Assembly: GCA_022009855.1 (NCBI GenBank)
Contig: CP091727.1
Coordinates: 3,472,001-3,536,000, forward strand
Length of the DNA: 64,000 nt
Direction: 5' to 3'
DNA from: Lentisphaeria bacterium
GTDB lineage: Bacteria; Verrucomicrobiota; Lentisphaeria; Victivallales; Victivallaceae
A model generated the notes under the pieces. It saw nothing but the letters and a program-made list of their open reading frames with translations. It ran no database searches and was not told the DNA's origin. The translations under genes were made by a program, and so were the position numbers. Each line of letters opens with the position of its first letter. Positions within the stretch are counted from its first letter, which is position 1. Shown here one piece after another: positions 1-10,381 of this stretch.

Positions 1-87
1 GAAAAAGTATTTTTTCTCTTGAAAATGATCCGCGTCAGTGGTATGTTGCAACCAACCGGAATCGGAAAACAGAAGGGATCCTGCCGT

Positions 88-744
88 ATGCTCAGTGAGA
101 AGAATTCGGAAAAGGTCGCTGTATATGTAGCGTTGATCGCGTCGATCCTGGCGCTTGTCATCACGATCTTCAACTATTTTGCACCTTCCGGCACGCTCTT
201 CTCCGGCAGTGCCGGCGCAGCTGCTCCCTCTCCGGCACGCCGATCCGGCGGCGGGGGGCGAATGATGCGCGGTGCTCCGCTGCCGGAGGAATACCTCCAG
301 AAATACGAGGCGCAGATCAAGCTGCTCGACGATCTCTGCGGAATGCTCGAAAACGAGGTCAAGATCGGCAATGTGACGGAGAAGGAACTCCGCCTTCGGG
401 AGTTGGAGCGGGAGAAGTGGCGATTGAACCTGATGCGGCTGAAAAACGGGCGCCGCGCGTTTTCCTCCTTCGCCGATACCTATCTTGTCGCGAAATGTTA
501 TGACGCGCTGCTGCGCGACGCTGAAGTGAAGTTCGAAGCCGGAATCGCTCCCCTGTATGAGATCAAGGAACTGCAGGCCCGGCGGGACGAAGCGGAACTG
601 CGCCTGATGGAGCTGGAGCGCCGCCTCGATCCGGAAAAGGTCGCCGCAGCGAAAGCGGCGGTCGAAAGTTACCGGGGAAAACTCTCGGACGAACAGCTTG
701 AAACACTTCTTGCGGCGGAACAGCGTTTCTTCGGTCCCCGGTAG
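88..744 (+). CDS. Membrane-anchored coiled-coil protein, unknown function
   Basis: I do not recognise a family. The 218-residue product has one clear membrane segment at about residues 9-31, then a linker rich in Gly, Ala, Pro and Arg (about 33-60), then a long charged helical stretch rich in Glu, Arg, Lys and Leu to the C-terminus, which looks like a coiled coil. I chose the ATG at 88 because AGAAGGGA lies 9-16 bases before it and it places the membrane helix near the N-terminus; an in-frame ATG at 19 would add 23 unremarkable residues. The reading frame is intact, unlike most neighbours. Topology suggests a short cytoplasmic tail and an outside coiled coil. Confidence 0.65.
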   Translation: MLSEKNSEKVAVYVALIASILALVITIFNYFAPSGTLFSGSAGAAAPSPARRSGGGGRMMRGAPLPEEYLQKYEAQIKLLDDLCGMLENEVKIGNVTEKELRLRELEREKWRLNLMRLKNGRRAFSSFADTYLVAKCYDALLRDAEVKFEAGIAPLYEIKELQARRDEAELRLMELERRLDPEKVAAAKAAVESYRGKLSDEQLETLLAAEQRFFGPR

Positions 745-854
745 ACGCTTGACGCTGAACCGCGCCTCCTCGGCCTCTCCGTTTTTGCGGGGGGCGGAAA
801 GAAACGAAACCGCCTTCCCGCTGCTCCGCAAACCGGGGCGCTTCCCATGCCGGC

Positions 855-1599
855 TCAGAAGTTCAGGACGGCACCGCGCAGTTCCGCCGGCCGGTAGAGG
901 ATATGGAGCGCCCCCGCGTTGTCAATGAAGAGCGATTTCACTGCGCGGTCCAATTTGCGGAACCGGGCAGTTGTGCGACGCTTGCGTAGTTCCGAGGCTG
1001 CAATCTGTTCGACCAGCCAGGTTGGAATCGGTATGCTGCCGAGGCGGAAACGGCGGAAATCCAGATCGATCAACTCCCCCTCCTTCTCCGGAATTACCGT
1101 CATCGCCAGCTGAATGACGCCGCCGAAAAGCCAGCGCAGCGGCGTGACGACCGGTACCGTCAACTCCAACGCTCCGTTGCGGAGCGCCGGTTCATAGTAG
1201 CGCGGCGGTAAAGCCGGTTTGGAGAGAAACAGCGACGTGAGTGCGAATCCGTTGTCGGCAATGCGGAGGAGCGAATCTAGCTTCTCAGGCGTCAGGATCA
1301 GTTCCGACTCCTCGGGCTTTCCCTGAAACACCTCTTTCGTTATCCGCATGAGCAATTCGTTCTGGAAGGCGATATCGTCGGAGGTGAGCGGAACCGGCGG
1401 CAGTTCCGGCAGCGGACGGAACAGCAGGGCCGCAACAAGGAACAGGCAGAGAAGAATTCCCGCAAATCCGGCCCCGAACCAGAGTAGAAAACGGGGAACA
1501 CCTCCGGGGCCCTCCTTTCTGGCGCCGCCGGCGGCCCGCTTCACCGCCGTGGCCGCACGTTTGACGGGAGCTTTCTTTTTCCCCTGCCGTTTTCCCCAT
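855..1599 (-). CDS. Single-pass membrane protein, unknown function (start frameshifted)
   Basis: The protein has a Lys/Arg-rich cytoplasmic N-terminus, one hydrophobic helix (around FLLWFGAGFAGILLCLFLVA) and an outside domain of about 180 residues with no motif I know. The clean long frame begins only at a GTG at 1544. Reading further upstream gives a plausible basic N-terminus (GKRQGKKKAPVKRAA) that joins the ATG at 1597-1599 if one G is removed from the GGGG right after it, so I take 1599 as the true start. That ATG lies 3 bases after the tsaB stop, so the two are probably co-transcribed. The link to tsaB is positional only. Confidence 0.6.
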
Positions 1600-1602
1600 T
1601 GG

Positions 1603-2287
1603 TCACGCTCCGGTCTGCGGGGTGGTGAACACCGCCGGGCGAATGTAGACCAGATCGGTCAGGTTGTTGTCGTAGGAGCGGAATCCGGCGCGGATGAGCG
1701 CGGTGAAGTCGGCAGTCTCCACCGGAAGCACCCGACGCAGCACCGCTTCATCGAGCAACTGCCCGAGCGCGGGCAGCTCCCCGGCCGGGGCGACCAGGTG
1801 CTCCGCCGGAGCGGCGGCGAAAAAACGGCCCTGCCTGCTCCCGGTTGAGCACGTGCTCTTCGCCGGTCGGAACCGGTTCTCCGTTGCGGAAGATCATCCC
1901 GAAATAGATCAGCTCATGGTTGCGGCCGTCGAAGAGACAGCCGATCTTCTCCCCCTCCGCGGCGGAGGCCCGCACCGCATAGGCGGTCGCGGTCGGGATG
2001 CAGCGCGTTTTTACACCGGTTTTGCCGAATGTCCAGCCTGCCACCAGGGCGGCGGCGAGCCGCATTCCGGTGAAGCTGCCCGGTCCGGAGCCGACGCTCC
2101 AGCGGGCAATATCGTTGACGGTGAGCTTGAACGCCCCCAGCTCTTCGGCAATCCACGGGGCCAGACCGGCGGAATCCCGCCCTCGCATCGGCCGGGTGCG
2201 GGCAAGCAGAAGCTCCTCGCCGCGCATCAGCGCGAATCCGGCGGTGCGTCCGGCAAGATCGACGGCCGCGGAAAGTATTTCGCTCAT
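1603..2287 (-). CDS. tsaB: tRNA threonylcarbamoyladenosine biosynthesis protein TsaB (frameshifted)
   Basis: TsaB partners TsaD in making the t6A37 modification of ANN-decoding tRNAs. The N-terminal half has the ASKHA-type start (LSAAVDLAGRTAGFALMRG) and the family signature GSGPGSFTGMR at about residues 71-81, which is the best evidence. The frame breaks near 1820-1830 at a run of six A (plus strand). In the other frame the protein continues and ends RAGFRSYDNNLTDLVYIRP..., typical of TsaB C-termini, stopping at 1603-1605. The start overlaps the lysA stop as ATGA. Total about 228 residues, normal for the family. The gene is essential in most bacteria, so the break is probably a sequence error. 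Confidence 0.85.
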
Positions 2288-3505
2288 TTTGACCTGCACT
2301 CCGCCAGAATCCGCCCGGCCAGCTCTTCGGAACTCATCCGGGGACGCTCCGAAATTACCCGGCCATGGGAGACCACCACTTCGCCGGGCATGGAACGCAG
2401 ATTGTAAACTCCGCCCATCGAATAGCAATAGGCGCCGGCGTTGCCGATGGCGAGGATGTCGTACTCCCGGATCTCCGGAAGCTCCCGCTGCTCGGCGAAG
2501 CGGTCGCCGGTTTCGCAGATGTTGCCGCAGACGTCGTACACCTCCGGCTTCCCCTGTGGATTGCTGAGGTTCCAGATCTGGTGATATGCACCGTAGAGCA
2601 CCGGTCGGATCAGCTGCGGAAAGCCGGCGTTGCAGCCGGCGATCAGACGGCTGCGGTTGCGCTTGAGCGTGTTCACCTCCGTGAGCAGATATCCCGCTTC
2701 GGCCACCATGTACTTGCCGGGCTCGAAACACATCGCGAGCTCTTCGCCGCGCTCTTTGCAGAACTCACGGAAGCGGCGGGCGATCTCCGCCCCCCATCGC
2801 CACGTAGTCGATCCGTTTCTCATCCGGGCGGTAGGGCACCTTGAAGCCGCCGCCGAAATCGAGGAATTGAAGATCGGGGAAGTTCGCCTTCGTGGCGATC
2901 CGCATCAGATTTTCCATGCTCTGATAGACCGATTCCGCATGCTGAAGTCCGCTGCCGGTGTGCTCGTGCAGACCGACAATCCGGAACTTCCCTTCGCGGA
3001 CGATCTCCAGCACCTCGTCGACCGACTCCAGCAGAATGCCGAATTTGGTCAGATCGCCGCCGGTCATGGTCTTCTCGCTGTCGCCGTCGCGGACATCCGG
3101 ATTGAAGCGCAGACAGAGATCGAGCCCGGGATGGCTCTTCGCCAGCTTGCGCAGCCGGGAGAGAGAGCCGATGTTCATCACCACGCCGGTGGCGAGCACC
3201 TCTTCGACCTCGGCATCGGTCATGTTGTTGGCCGTATAGATGATCTTCTCCGGGGAGAAGCCGAGCTTGAGGGCGAGATGGACTTCCCCGGGGCTGACGG
3301 TGTCCAGCCCGGCTCCGGCGTCGCGCAGCAGCGTGAGAAGAGCCGGGTTGTAGTTCGCTTTCAAAGCGTAGTGAATGCGGAGACGCTCCCACGGAATGAA
3401 ACGGAAGAGATCGTTGTAACGCTCCACGACCATGTCTCCGTCGTAGACGAAGAGCGGGGTGCCGTACTCTGCCGCCAGTTTCAGGAGCAATTCACGTTCC
3501 AGCAT
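2284..3505 (-). CDS. lysA: Diaminopimelate decarboxylase (frameshifted)
   Basis: LysA is a PLP enzyme that decarboxylates meso-diaminopimelate to lysine. Visible features are the PLP-lysine motif HYALKANYN (Lys about residue 49), HEHTGSG in the barrel, EPGKYMVAEAG, and the C-terminal motifs NICETGD and AGAYCYSMGGVYN that complete the active site of the partner subunit. The first frame runs from the ATG at 3505 to about 2795; a run of six C on the plus strand shifts the frame and the rest continues to 2284. Total about 406 residues, the usual size. AGGAGG precedes the ATG by 7 bases. It sits between a cupin gene (11-base gap) and tsaB (4-base overlap) in one minus-strand unit. Confidence 0.88.
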
Positions 3506-3516
3506 GACTTGCCTCC

Positions 3517-3867
3517 TCAGTAGGTCGAAATGACGGCGAGCAGTTCCAGCGGCTCGTCGCCGATGGAGCGGATTGCATGACCGTCGCCGTTGCCGGTCAG
3601 GATGGTGTCACCGACGTTGAGTTCGACGATTTCGCCGTTGTCATCGGCCTCCGCCCTGCCGCGGATCACGACGAAAATCTCTTCCTCGGCGTCGTGCGGA
3701 TGAAAGCCGATCGAGCAGCCCGGCTCAAGGGTCAGTTTGGCGAACATGCGGTTGTGGGAACGCATCTCGCTCTTCGGTTCCCAGAAGTGTTCGATTTTCA
3801 CGGTGCCGTGCCCGCCGCGCATCTCATTGCGCAGTTCGGTGCGGAATTCTCCGGTTCTGCGGATCAT
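3517..3867 (-). CDS. Small cupin-domain protein
   Basis: A 116-residue single-domain cupin, intact. The first cupin motif is GCSIGFHPHDAEEEIFVVIRG (residues 50-70), with His56, His58 and a following Glu as likely metal ligands; the second motif VGDTILTGNGDGHAI supplies His97. The fold and metal site are well supported, but cupins of this size have many roles (isomerases, sugar or acyl-CoA enzymes, sensors), so I give no substrate. Its start lies inside the 3' end of the activase/dehydratase gene (44-base overlap), with AGGAGG 9 bases before the ATG. Translational coupling to that gene suggests a shared pathway. lysA follows after 11 bases. Confidence 0.85.
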   Translation of the reverse strand: MIRRTGEFRTELRNEMRGGHGTVKIEHFWEPKSEMRSHNRMFAKLTLEPGCSIGFHPHDAEEEIFVVIRGRAEADDNGEIVELNVGDTILTGNGDGHAIRSIGDEPLELLAVISTY

Positions 3868-5963
3868 GGGTGTAATCCTCCTGTTGCTTCAGACGGCCGA
3901 AAATGTTGCCGTATTTCTTTTCATTGAGCGCTTCGACGTAGGCGCTGATCTTGGTTTCCGTGCTGCACGGGTCGATGGTGGTGTCGACGCAGTCACCGTC
4001 GAGCACCAGCAGCGGAACCGCCGCCTTGTTCAACTCTTCACGCAGATGCTTGATGAAGGAGCTGTCCGCCATCGAACAGCGACCGAAGCCGTGGTTGTAG
4101 AGGATGCAGCCGTTGTAGTGGACATCCTTCGCTCCCTCCACGATGGAACGGACCCGCAACGCGGGATCCATGAAACCGACCGTGAGAAGCTTCTTCGCCA
4201 GTGCCCGGTAGGGATCGTTGACATCCAGCGGTTCCCATCCGATGAAGTTCACCTCCTCGAAGACGATCGGCGCGCGGCACTTGACCTCCACGTAGTCGAG
4301 CAACGAGCTGTCGTAGAAGGGCGGCAGATGAAGCCAGAGCAGCCGATGGGTGTCCTCAAGTTTGACCGAATCGCCGATCTCGTCTCGGATCCGGAGCAGC
4401 TCCTCATAGAGCGTCTTCTGAATTTCCGTCAGCTCCGGACGGCCCCAGAGCTGGCTGAAAATCGAGGCGAAGTAGATCGCCTGGCCTCCGCGGATCAGCG
4501 GCGGGCTGTTGTAGCGCAGCTCGTTGCACAGAATCGAATAGTGTCTGGCGTCATTGGCATGGGCACACGCTTCGGAGAGTTTTTTCGGATCCATCTTGAG
4601 ACCGAGCGCTTTTTCCATCAGGAACACGGAACGCTCCAGCTCTTCGGCGAGATGTTCGACCGAGATGTCGTTCCCGGTGCCGATCGCCGGAGTCTGAAGC
4701 GAGAAAAACCGGTCTTCAATGTTGTAGCTCCTGGCGAGGTCGCGGAAAATCCGCTCCCCCCCTGCTGGCAGGGCTGCGAGGTGGAGACGCTGAAGGCTGG
4801 CGCCGGCAGCTGCACCCCTCCAACACCCGCAGAAAGGAGCAGGTTTCTCCGGAAAATCCTTTGCAGGCCGCCTTGTCGAACGCTTTTTTCACCTTGTGCT
4901 GGCTGCGTGCGAAAAGTGCCGCATAGGTCTCCAGCGTCAGCGACCGCGCGCCGAGTGCATTGAGCACTTCGCTCGGGAAGAAGAGATTGCGCCAGACCAG
5001 CGGCTCTCTGCCGTGGCCGAGAAAATCCTTTCTGGTGGCGCGGGCGCGCAGATCGACCGAGGCGAGATGCCGGGTCGGAGGCGGCAGCCCCGCCTGCGGG
5101 TCGAGCTTCCCCTTGAGCGTGGAGAACTGCAACGCGAGACTGGCGGCTCCGAGCGCCCCCATGACGCTGTGAAATTCCGGAATGATGATGTTGTTGCCGG
5201 TGATCTCCCGGAGGTAGTAGGCGACCGCCCGGTTGTAGGCGACGCCGCCCTGGAAAACGATGTCGCCGTGGTAGCCGAGGAAGAGCTCCCCACGCCGGAC
5301 ATGATCGTCGCGCGCCTGCGCCCGGCAGGCGCCTCCGATGATGTCACCCAGCGGAAAGCGGTTCTTGAATTTGTTGATCGAGGTAGCAGAAAGCACTGCG
5401 CAGACCGAGGAGAATTCGAGGTTGCTGTCGTAATTGACCCGGTCGGCCATCTGATCGATCGGCACGTTGAGCCTGGCGGCGACGCTGTCGAGAAACGCGC
5501 CGGTACCGGCGGCGCAGATTCCGCTCATCTTATAGTTCCACATGCGCATGGCGTCGTTGAAGACCATCGCCTTGCTGTCCTGCCCGCCGACGTCCAGAAT
5601 CGCCTTGCAGTCGGGGTAGTAGTGGCGGGCGCCGGCGACGTGTGCGGTAACCTCGCTCACTCGGAAATCATACGGAACGAAGTCCGCGGTGTCTTCGACG
5701 ATCTGGCTGCCGGTGACGACGGTGCAGGTGATCTGTTCGAGGCCGGTGAGCCCGGCGTCGAGCAGGAACTTGTCGACCGTCTGGCGGAGTCTGCCGAAGT
5801 TGCAGGCGCCGCATTTTGCGCACACGCCGGCACACCGGACCCGGCCTGTGTCAACCGGTTTGGTGCGCTGGTAAAGGGTCTGGCGGACTTTGCCGCGATC
5901 GTTCATAAGGACGGCTTTGAAGGTGGTCGAGCCGATATCGATGCCGAGATACAATCTTTCCAT
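3824..5963 (-). CDS. Fused 2-hydroxyacyl-CoA dehydratase activator and dehydratase subunit (frameshifted)
   Basis: The N-terminal half is an HgdC/BadF-type activase: ASKHA nucleotide site DIGSTTFK at residues 9-16, DVGGQDSK at about 124-131, and the two Fe-S cysteines in SGICAAGTG (Cys150) and FSSVCAVLSATS (Cys188), spaced as in HgdC. It runs straight into an HgdB/BcrC-like dehydratase part that starts near VWRNLFFPSEVLNALGA. Two homopolymer shifts, near 4818 (GGGG) and 4755-4761 (seven C on plus), split it; reading across gives FSVSTSQPCQQG..RIFRDLARSYNIEDRFFSLQTP, as expected for that family. Total about 710 residues. An extra cluster Cys44, Cys48, Cys51, Cys54 sits near the N-terminus. The activase normally injects ATP-driven electrons into the dehydratase. 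The real acyl-CoA substrate is unknown. Confidence 0.8.
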
Positions 5964-6174
5964 ATACGGGTGGCCTGTCTCGCTTGTCGGGAACTATTAT
6001 TCACTGTTTTTCAACAGGTTGGATTGCTCCAGACGGTTCTTTTTAATATAGATTCATAATCATTACTATACACCCGGAAGTGAGTTTTTTCCAATATCCT
6101 TGATTAAAAACTGGAAAATCCATTGATTTGCGACTATCTTAATTAGTTCTGATGGGCAAACTGCAGGAAAATAC
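5964..6174. other. Divergent intergenic region, 211 bases
   Basis: AT-rich spacer between the activase/dehydratase gene (minus) and the helicase gene (plus). A TATATT on the minus strand (plus 6046-6051) could be a -10 box for the minus-strand unit, but I see no convincing -35. GCAGGAAA lies just before the helicase ATG. No other structure is evident. Confidence 0.4.
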
Positions 6175-9100
6175 ATGAAGAAGAGTTTTGAAGAGCGGCT
6201 GATCGAGTTCTCCGGGCCGGCTGAGCTCAAGAATGCGAAACAGCTGCTGAAGAATAACCGGATCGTCGGCGCGTGGCGCGCCGCGGACGGCAGATTGTGC
6301 GGGCGCTTCCGCGTTGGAACGACGACCTTCGATGTCCGAGTGCGCACCGGGGAGGCGCCGGTCGGCGAATGCAGCTGCGGCGGCTGCGGCAACGGGAAGG
6401 CGCTCTGTGAGCATGCGGTGGCGCTTCTCATGTATTCGGGCAGGTTTCGCGGACCTGCCTATCGTTCGGTGCAGGAGGAGGAGTCCAGTTACTACGGCGG
6501 TCTGCGGCAGGAGAGTCTGCCGAAGCTGGTCAGCCGTGCCCGTACGCCGCTGGCCCGGCTGACGATGGAGGCGGTTTCCGCGTTTCCCCATGTGCCGAGC
6601 AAGTGGGGAGAACGCGGTGCTTGCGGTGAAGCTCCGGACCGCCGACCGGGAGTATCTCGGGAATCTGAATAATCTGCGTCAGCTCTACTTCGACAAATCG
6701 CTGACGGTGACGCTCAAGCTGGATCATTTTTCTCTGCACGACCAGCAGATCATCCGTTTTCTGGCGATCAACGGCGAGGCGGAGAACTCCCAGATTCTGC
6801 TCAATGCCGAGCTGACGGCGGAATTTTTCCACTGCCTGATCAATTTTCCCCGTTTCATTCGCGAGGGCAAGCGCCTTCAGATACGGGGAGATGCCGCCGA
6901 GGCGGTGCTGCTGAAACAGGAGAACCGCGGCGGCGTGCGTCTTTCGCCGGGTATCCGGGTGGAAGGAGCGGCGCTGCCGATCGCCGGCGCCAAGGTGATT
7001 ACCGGGCGTTCCGGCTGCTGGGTCGGTCGGGAAGGGGAGTACTTTTTTGTGCCGGCAACCTGCGAGATCAGCTGGCTGCGGAATTTTTTTCGTTCCAGCG
7101 TGCAGACGCCGCCGGAGGAACGTCGGTGGAGGAGTTTCTCCGCTCCTTTCCGCTGCCGGTGGTGCCGGTCGGCAGTTTTGAGCTGGAGACGCGGGAGGCT
7201 GGGATTCTGTTGAACGGAAGTTTCCCGGAACCGGACACATTTCATCTGACTGTCGATTTCCTCTACGAATCGAACGGACGGCATGTGCTGGAAAAACCGG
7301 CTCCGGTTATCTGGTCCGGGAGGGAAATCACTTCTGGAAGCGCGACGAAGCGATGGAGCATGAGTTTGAAAACGAGATCGCTCTGTTTGGGTTCGACCGC
7401 AGCGGCGATACACCGGTCCTGCGCGGGGCGGACCGCATCGGCGCCTTTCTCGACTGCGCCCTGCCGGAGATGCTGCGCACCCGGCCAGGTCTTGCCCTCG
7501 GCAGTTCGCTTGCCCGGATGATCCGCGGCAGCGCCGGTCTGCCGGGGCTGGAATTGAACTGCCGGCTTTCGTGCACCGCCACGGACCGGTATGTGGTGAG
7601 TTACCAGCTCTCCGGAGACGGCGTGGTGGCGGATTGGAAGAGCTGTGCGGAGGCGGTCCGCGGCGGGCAGGAGTTTCTGGCGCTCTCCGGAGCGGGGCTG
7701 GTCAAGATCAGCGCGCCGCTGGCCGATTTTTTGCCGCGGCTTCGACGGTGCTGCGCAATCTCGATCCGGTGGCCCGGACGTTTGAAGTGCCGTTCTTTGC
7801 CGCGGGTTACTACACCCATCTGGTACGGCACATTCCGGGGCGCTGGTGCCGGAGATCGCCGCCGGGCCGGAGATGCCGGCGCAGGACAATCTTGCCGCTC
7901 CGGACTTCCGCTTTACCGGAAAACTGCGCAGTTACCAGGCCGAAGGAGTGCGGTATCTGCAGTGGATGACCGACCGGAACTTCAACGTGATTCTCGCCGA
8001 CGAGATGGGACTGGGCAAGACGGTGCAGCTTCTGGCGCTGCTGGCGTCGCGCAAACGGCGTGAGATGCCGCCGGCCCTGATCGTCTGTCCGGCGTCGCTG
8101 GTGACCAACTGGGAACGGGAGGCGCACCGGTTCATTCCGGAATTCCGGGTGGTGGCGCCGCAGGGGCGGAGCGCGACGAACTGTTCAAACGGGGAGGGGC
8201 GCCGGATTACGATCTTTTGATCCTCTCTTACGCAGCGGCGCGGCTGTGTGCGGAAAAGCTCCGCCACCGCAAGTTCAGCTACCTGGTTCTCGACGAGGCG
8301 CAGCACATCAAGAATCCCGGCTCCTCCAACGCGAAGAACTGCAAGAGCATCGAGGCGCAGCACCGGATCGTGCTCTCGGGCACGCCGCTGGAGAATTCGC
8401 CCGAGGACCTCTGGAGCATCATGGACTTCCTGCAGCCGGGAATGCTCGGGACACTGCCGGCCTTCCGGCGCGCCTATGCGGATATCCGGGAGAATCCGGC
8501 ACGGCGCGAGGATCTGGCGGTCCGTGTGGGACCGTTCATCAAACGGCGGACCAAGGCGCAGGTCGCACCCGATCTGCCGCCGAAGTCGGAACTGGCGCTC
8601 TACTGCGACATGGAATCGGAACAGCGCGCCCTCTACGAGAAGGTGCGCGAGGAGGGGCGCGCCATGCTGCGAGACTACCGTCCGGGGGATGTTCGGAAGA
8701 ATGCGGCGATCTTCACAACGTTGCTGCGCCTGCGTCAGATCTGCTGTCATCCGGCACTGCTGCCGGACGGCGCCGGAAAGGGGTGCCGTCGGCGAAGACC
8801 GAACTTCTGGCCGAACTTCTGCACGAAAATCTGGACAGCGGGCACAAGATGCTTCTTTTCAGTCAGTTCACCAGCCTGCTCGGATTGCTGATTCCGGAGC
8901 TGGAGCGGGAGAAGATCCCCTTCGAATATCTCGACGGCGCCACGCGGAACCGGCAGCAGCGGGTGGATCACTTCAACAATTCCCCGGAGATTCCGCTCTT
9001 TCTGCTGAGTCTGAAGGCGGGCGGGACCGGCTTGAACCTGACTGCGGCGGATACGGTAATCATCTACGATCCGTGGTGGAATCCTGCTGTGGAGCTTCAG

Positions 9101-9286
9101 GCGGCCGACCGCACCCACCGCATCGGGCAGACCAGACCGGTGAGCACGCTCAAGCTGGTGGTGCGCAATTCGATCGAGGAGAAGATCCTCGAGCTGCAGG
9201 AGAAGAAGCGGGAGATCTTCGATTCGGTGATCGACGGTGCGATGGACAACCTTTCGATCGAGGATCTGAAGTTCCTGCTGGAATGA
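6175..9286 (+). CDS. SWIM zinc finger and SNF2-family helicase (multiply frameshifted)
   Basis: A bacterial SNF2/SWI2-type ATPase of about 1037 residues, read across about seven frame changes (near 6600, 7127, 7330, 7735, 7840, 8170 and 8785). The N-terminus carries a SWIM zinc finger, CSC...CEHAVAL (residues about 63-80). The middle is a poorly conserved region as in bacterial SNF2 proteins. The helicase core follows: Walker A DEMGLGKT, CPASLVTNWERE, DEAQHIKNP (motif II), SGTPLEN (III), LLFSQFTSLL and LDGATRNRQQR (IV), LKAGGTGLNLTAADTVI (V) and DRTHRIGQ (VI). These proteins translocate on DNA; the bacterial SWIM-SNF2 class has no agreed role. The start has GCAGGAAA before it. The many breaks fall mostly by G, C or A runs. 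Confidence 0.85.
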
Positions 9287-9350
9287 GCGCCGGCCGCTCC
9301 GCCGGGCAGACGGGGGGAGAAGGATACGACCGGAAAAATCGCCGCCGGGT

Positions 9351-9379
9351 TTGCATTGGAGGTCCCGGCGGAGTATACT
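9351..9379 (+). promoter_or_regulatory. Sigma-70 type promoter for the pyridoxal kinase gene
   Basis: TTGCAT at 9351-9356 and TATACT at 9374-9379 with a 17-base spacer, about 78 bases before the kinase ATG at 9457. Seen directly; activity is inferred. Confidence 0.6.
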
Positions 9380-9456
9380 ACAAACGGAAAGATGCAATGA
9401 ACTCCCGTTCCGTCGCACCTCCCGGCGGTCCGGGAACTTTTCCATTCGGGAGAAAA

Positions 9457-10309
9457 ATGAAACGAATCGTCACCATACAGGATATCTCCTGCGTCGGCAA
9501 GTGTTCGCTCACCGTGGCGCTGCCGATCATTTCCGCGTTCGGGGTGGAGTGCGCCATCCTGCCCACTGCGATGCTTTCCACTCACACGATGTTCAAGGAG
9601 TTCACCTTCCACGACCTCTCCGGGGGAGTTCGCCCCCGTCGCGGCGCACTGGAAGCGGGAAAAGCTCCGGTTCGACGCAATCTACACCGGATACCTGGGG
9701 TCGTTCGAACTGTTGAAGCTGGTTTCCGGCTTCATCGACGAGTTCCGCACCGCCGACAATCTGGTCTTCATCGATCCGGTGATGGCGGACAACGGCAGAT
9801 TTTATCCCGGATTCACGCCGGAATACGCCCGGGCAATGGCCGAATTGTGCGGCAGGGCCGACGTGATCGTACCCAATCTCACTGAGGCGGCGTTTCTGCT
9901 CGACCGCCCCTGCCGGCTCGAGGGGTACGATGAAGCGTATATCCGCGACCTGCTGAAGCGGCTGGCCGGGCTGGGCGCGAAGAGCGCGGTGCTGACCGGA
10001 GTCCGTTTTTCGGAGAATGAGATCGGCGTGATGGGGTATGACGGTGCCGCCGATGAGTTTTTCCACTATTTTCACCGGCGGATCGATGTGTCGTTCCACG
10101 GAACCGGGGATATTTTCTCCAGTACCGCAGTGGGTGCGCTGATGCGCGGATTCTCTCTGGAAAAGGCGCTGGCGCTGGCGGCGGACTACACGGTCGAGTG
10201 CATCGACCGGACTCTGAAGTCGCCGGATCACGTCTTCTACGGGGTGGAGTTCGAGCGGGAACTCCCGTACCTGATCCGGCGGATTTCCGAAGAGAAACCT
10301 GAGGCGTGA
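9457..10309 (+). CDS. Pyridoxal/pyridoxamine kinase (frameshifted)
   Basis: A PfkB/ribokinase-superfamily kinase of the PdxK/PdxY type that phosphorylates B6 vitamers. The N-terminus RIVTIQDISCVGKCSLTVALP and PTAMLSTHTMF are typical of the family, as are VFIDPVMADNGRFY, the N-x-T-E-A motif in VIVPNLTEAAFLL, and the anion-hole signature HGTGDIFSS near residue 220, where the Asp is the catalytic base. The frame changes near 9620 in a GGGGG run; reading across gives EFAPVAAHWKREKLRFDAIYTGYLGS, which matches the family. About 284 residues. Its own promoter lies upstream. I leave the symbol empty because PdxK and PdxY cannot be separated here. Confidence 0.85.
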
Positions 10310-10381
10310 GAAGGGGGGCCGCCCCGCCGGCGACGGCGGCATGGCCCGGGTATTCTGCGGAAAAAATTCGGGAGAGAAGAG

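Noticed and set aside
1748..2731. A 327-residue minus-strand frame that seems to extend TsaB at its N-terminus
   Set aside because: The first part is the shadow of the lysA C-terminus in another frame (Arg-rich, no domain). TsaB starts at the ATG overlapping the lysA stop.
3737..4963. A 408-residue plus-strand frame opposite the dehydratase domain
   Set aside because: It is antisense to a region with clear dehydratase motifs, has no ribosome site and no recognisable domain; long antisense frames are expected in GC-rich DNA.
8248..9885. A 545-residue plus-strand frame spanning the helicase end and kinase start
   Set aside because: Ser/Arg-rich out-of-frame translation of the helicase C-terminus and the intergenic region; the helicase motifs lie in the other frames.
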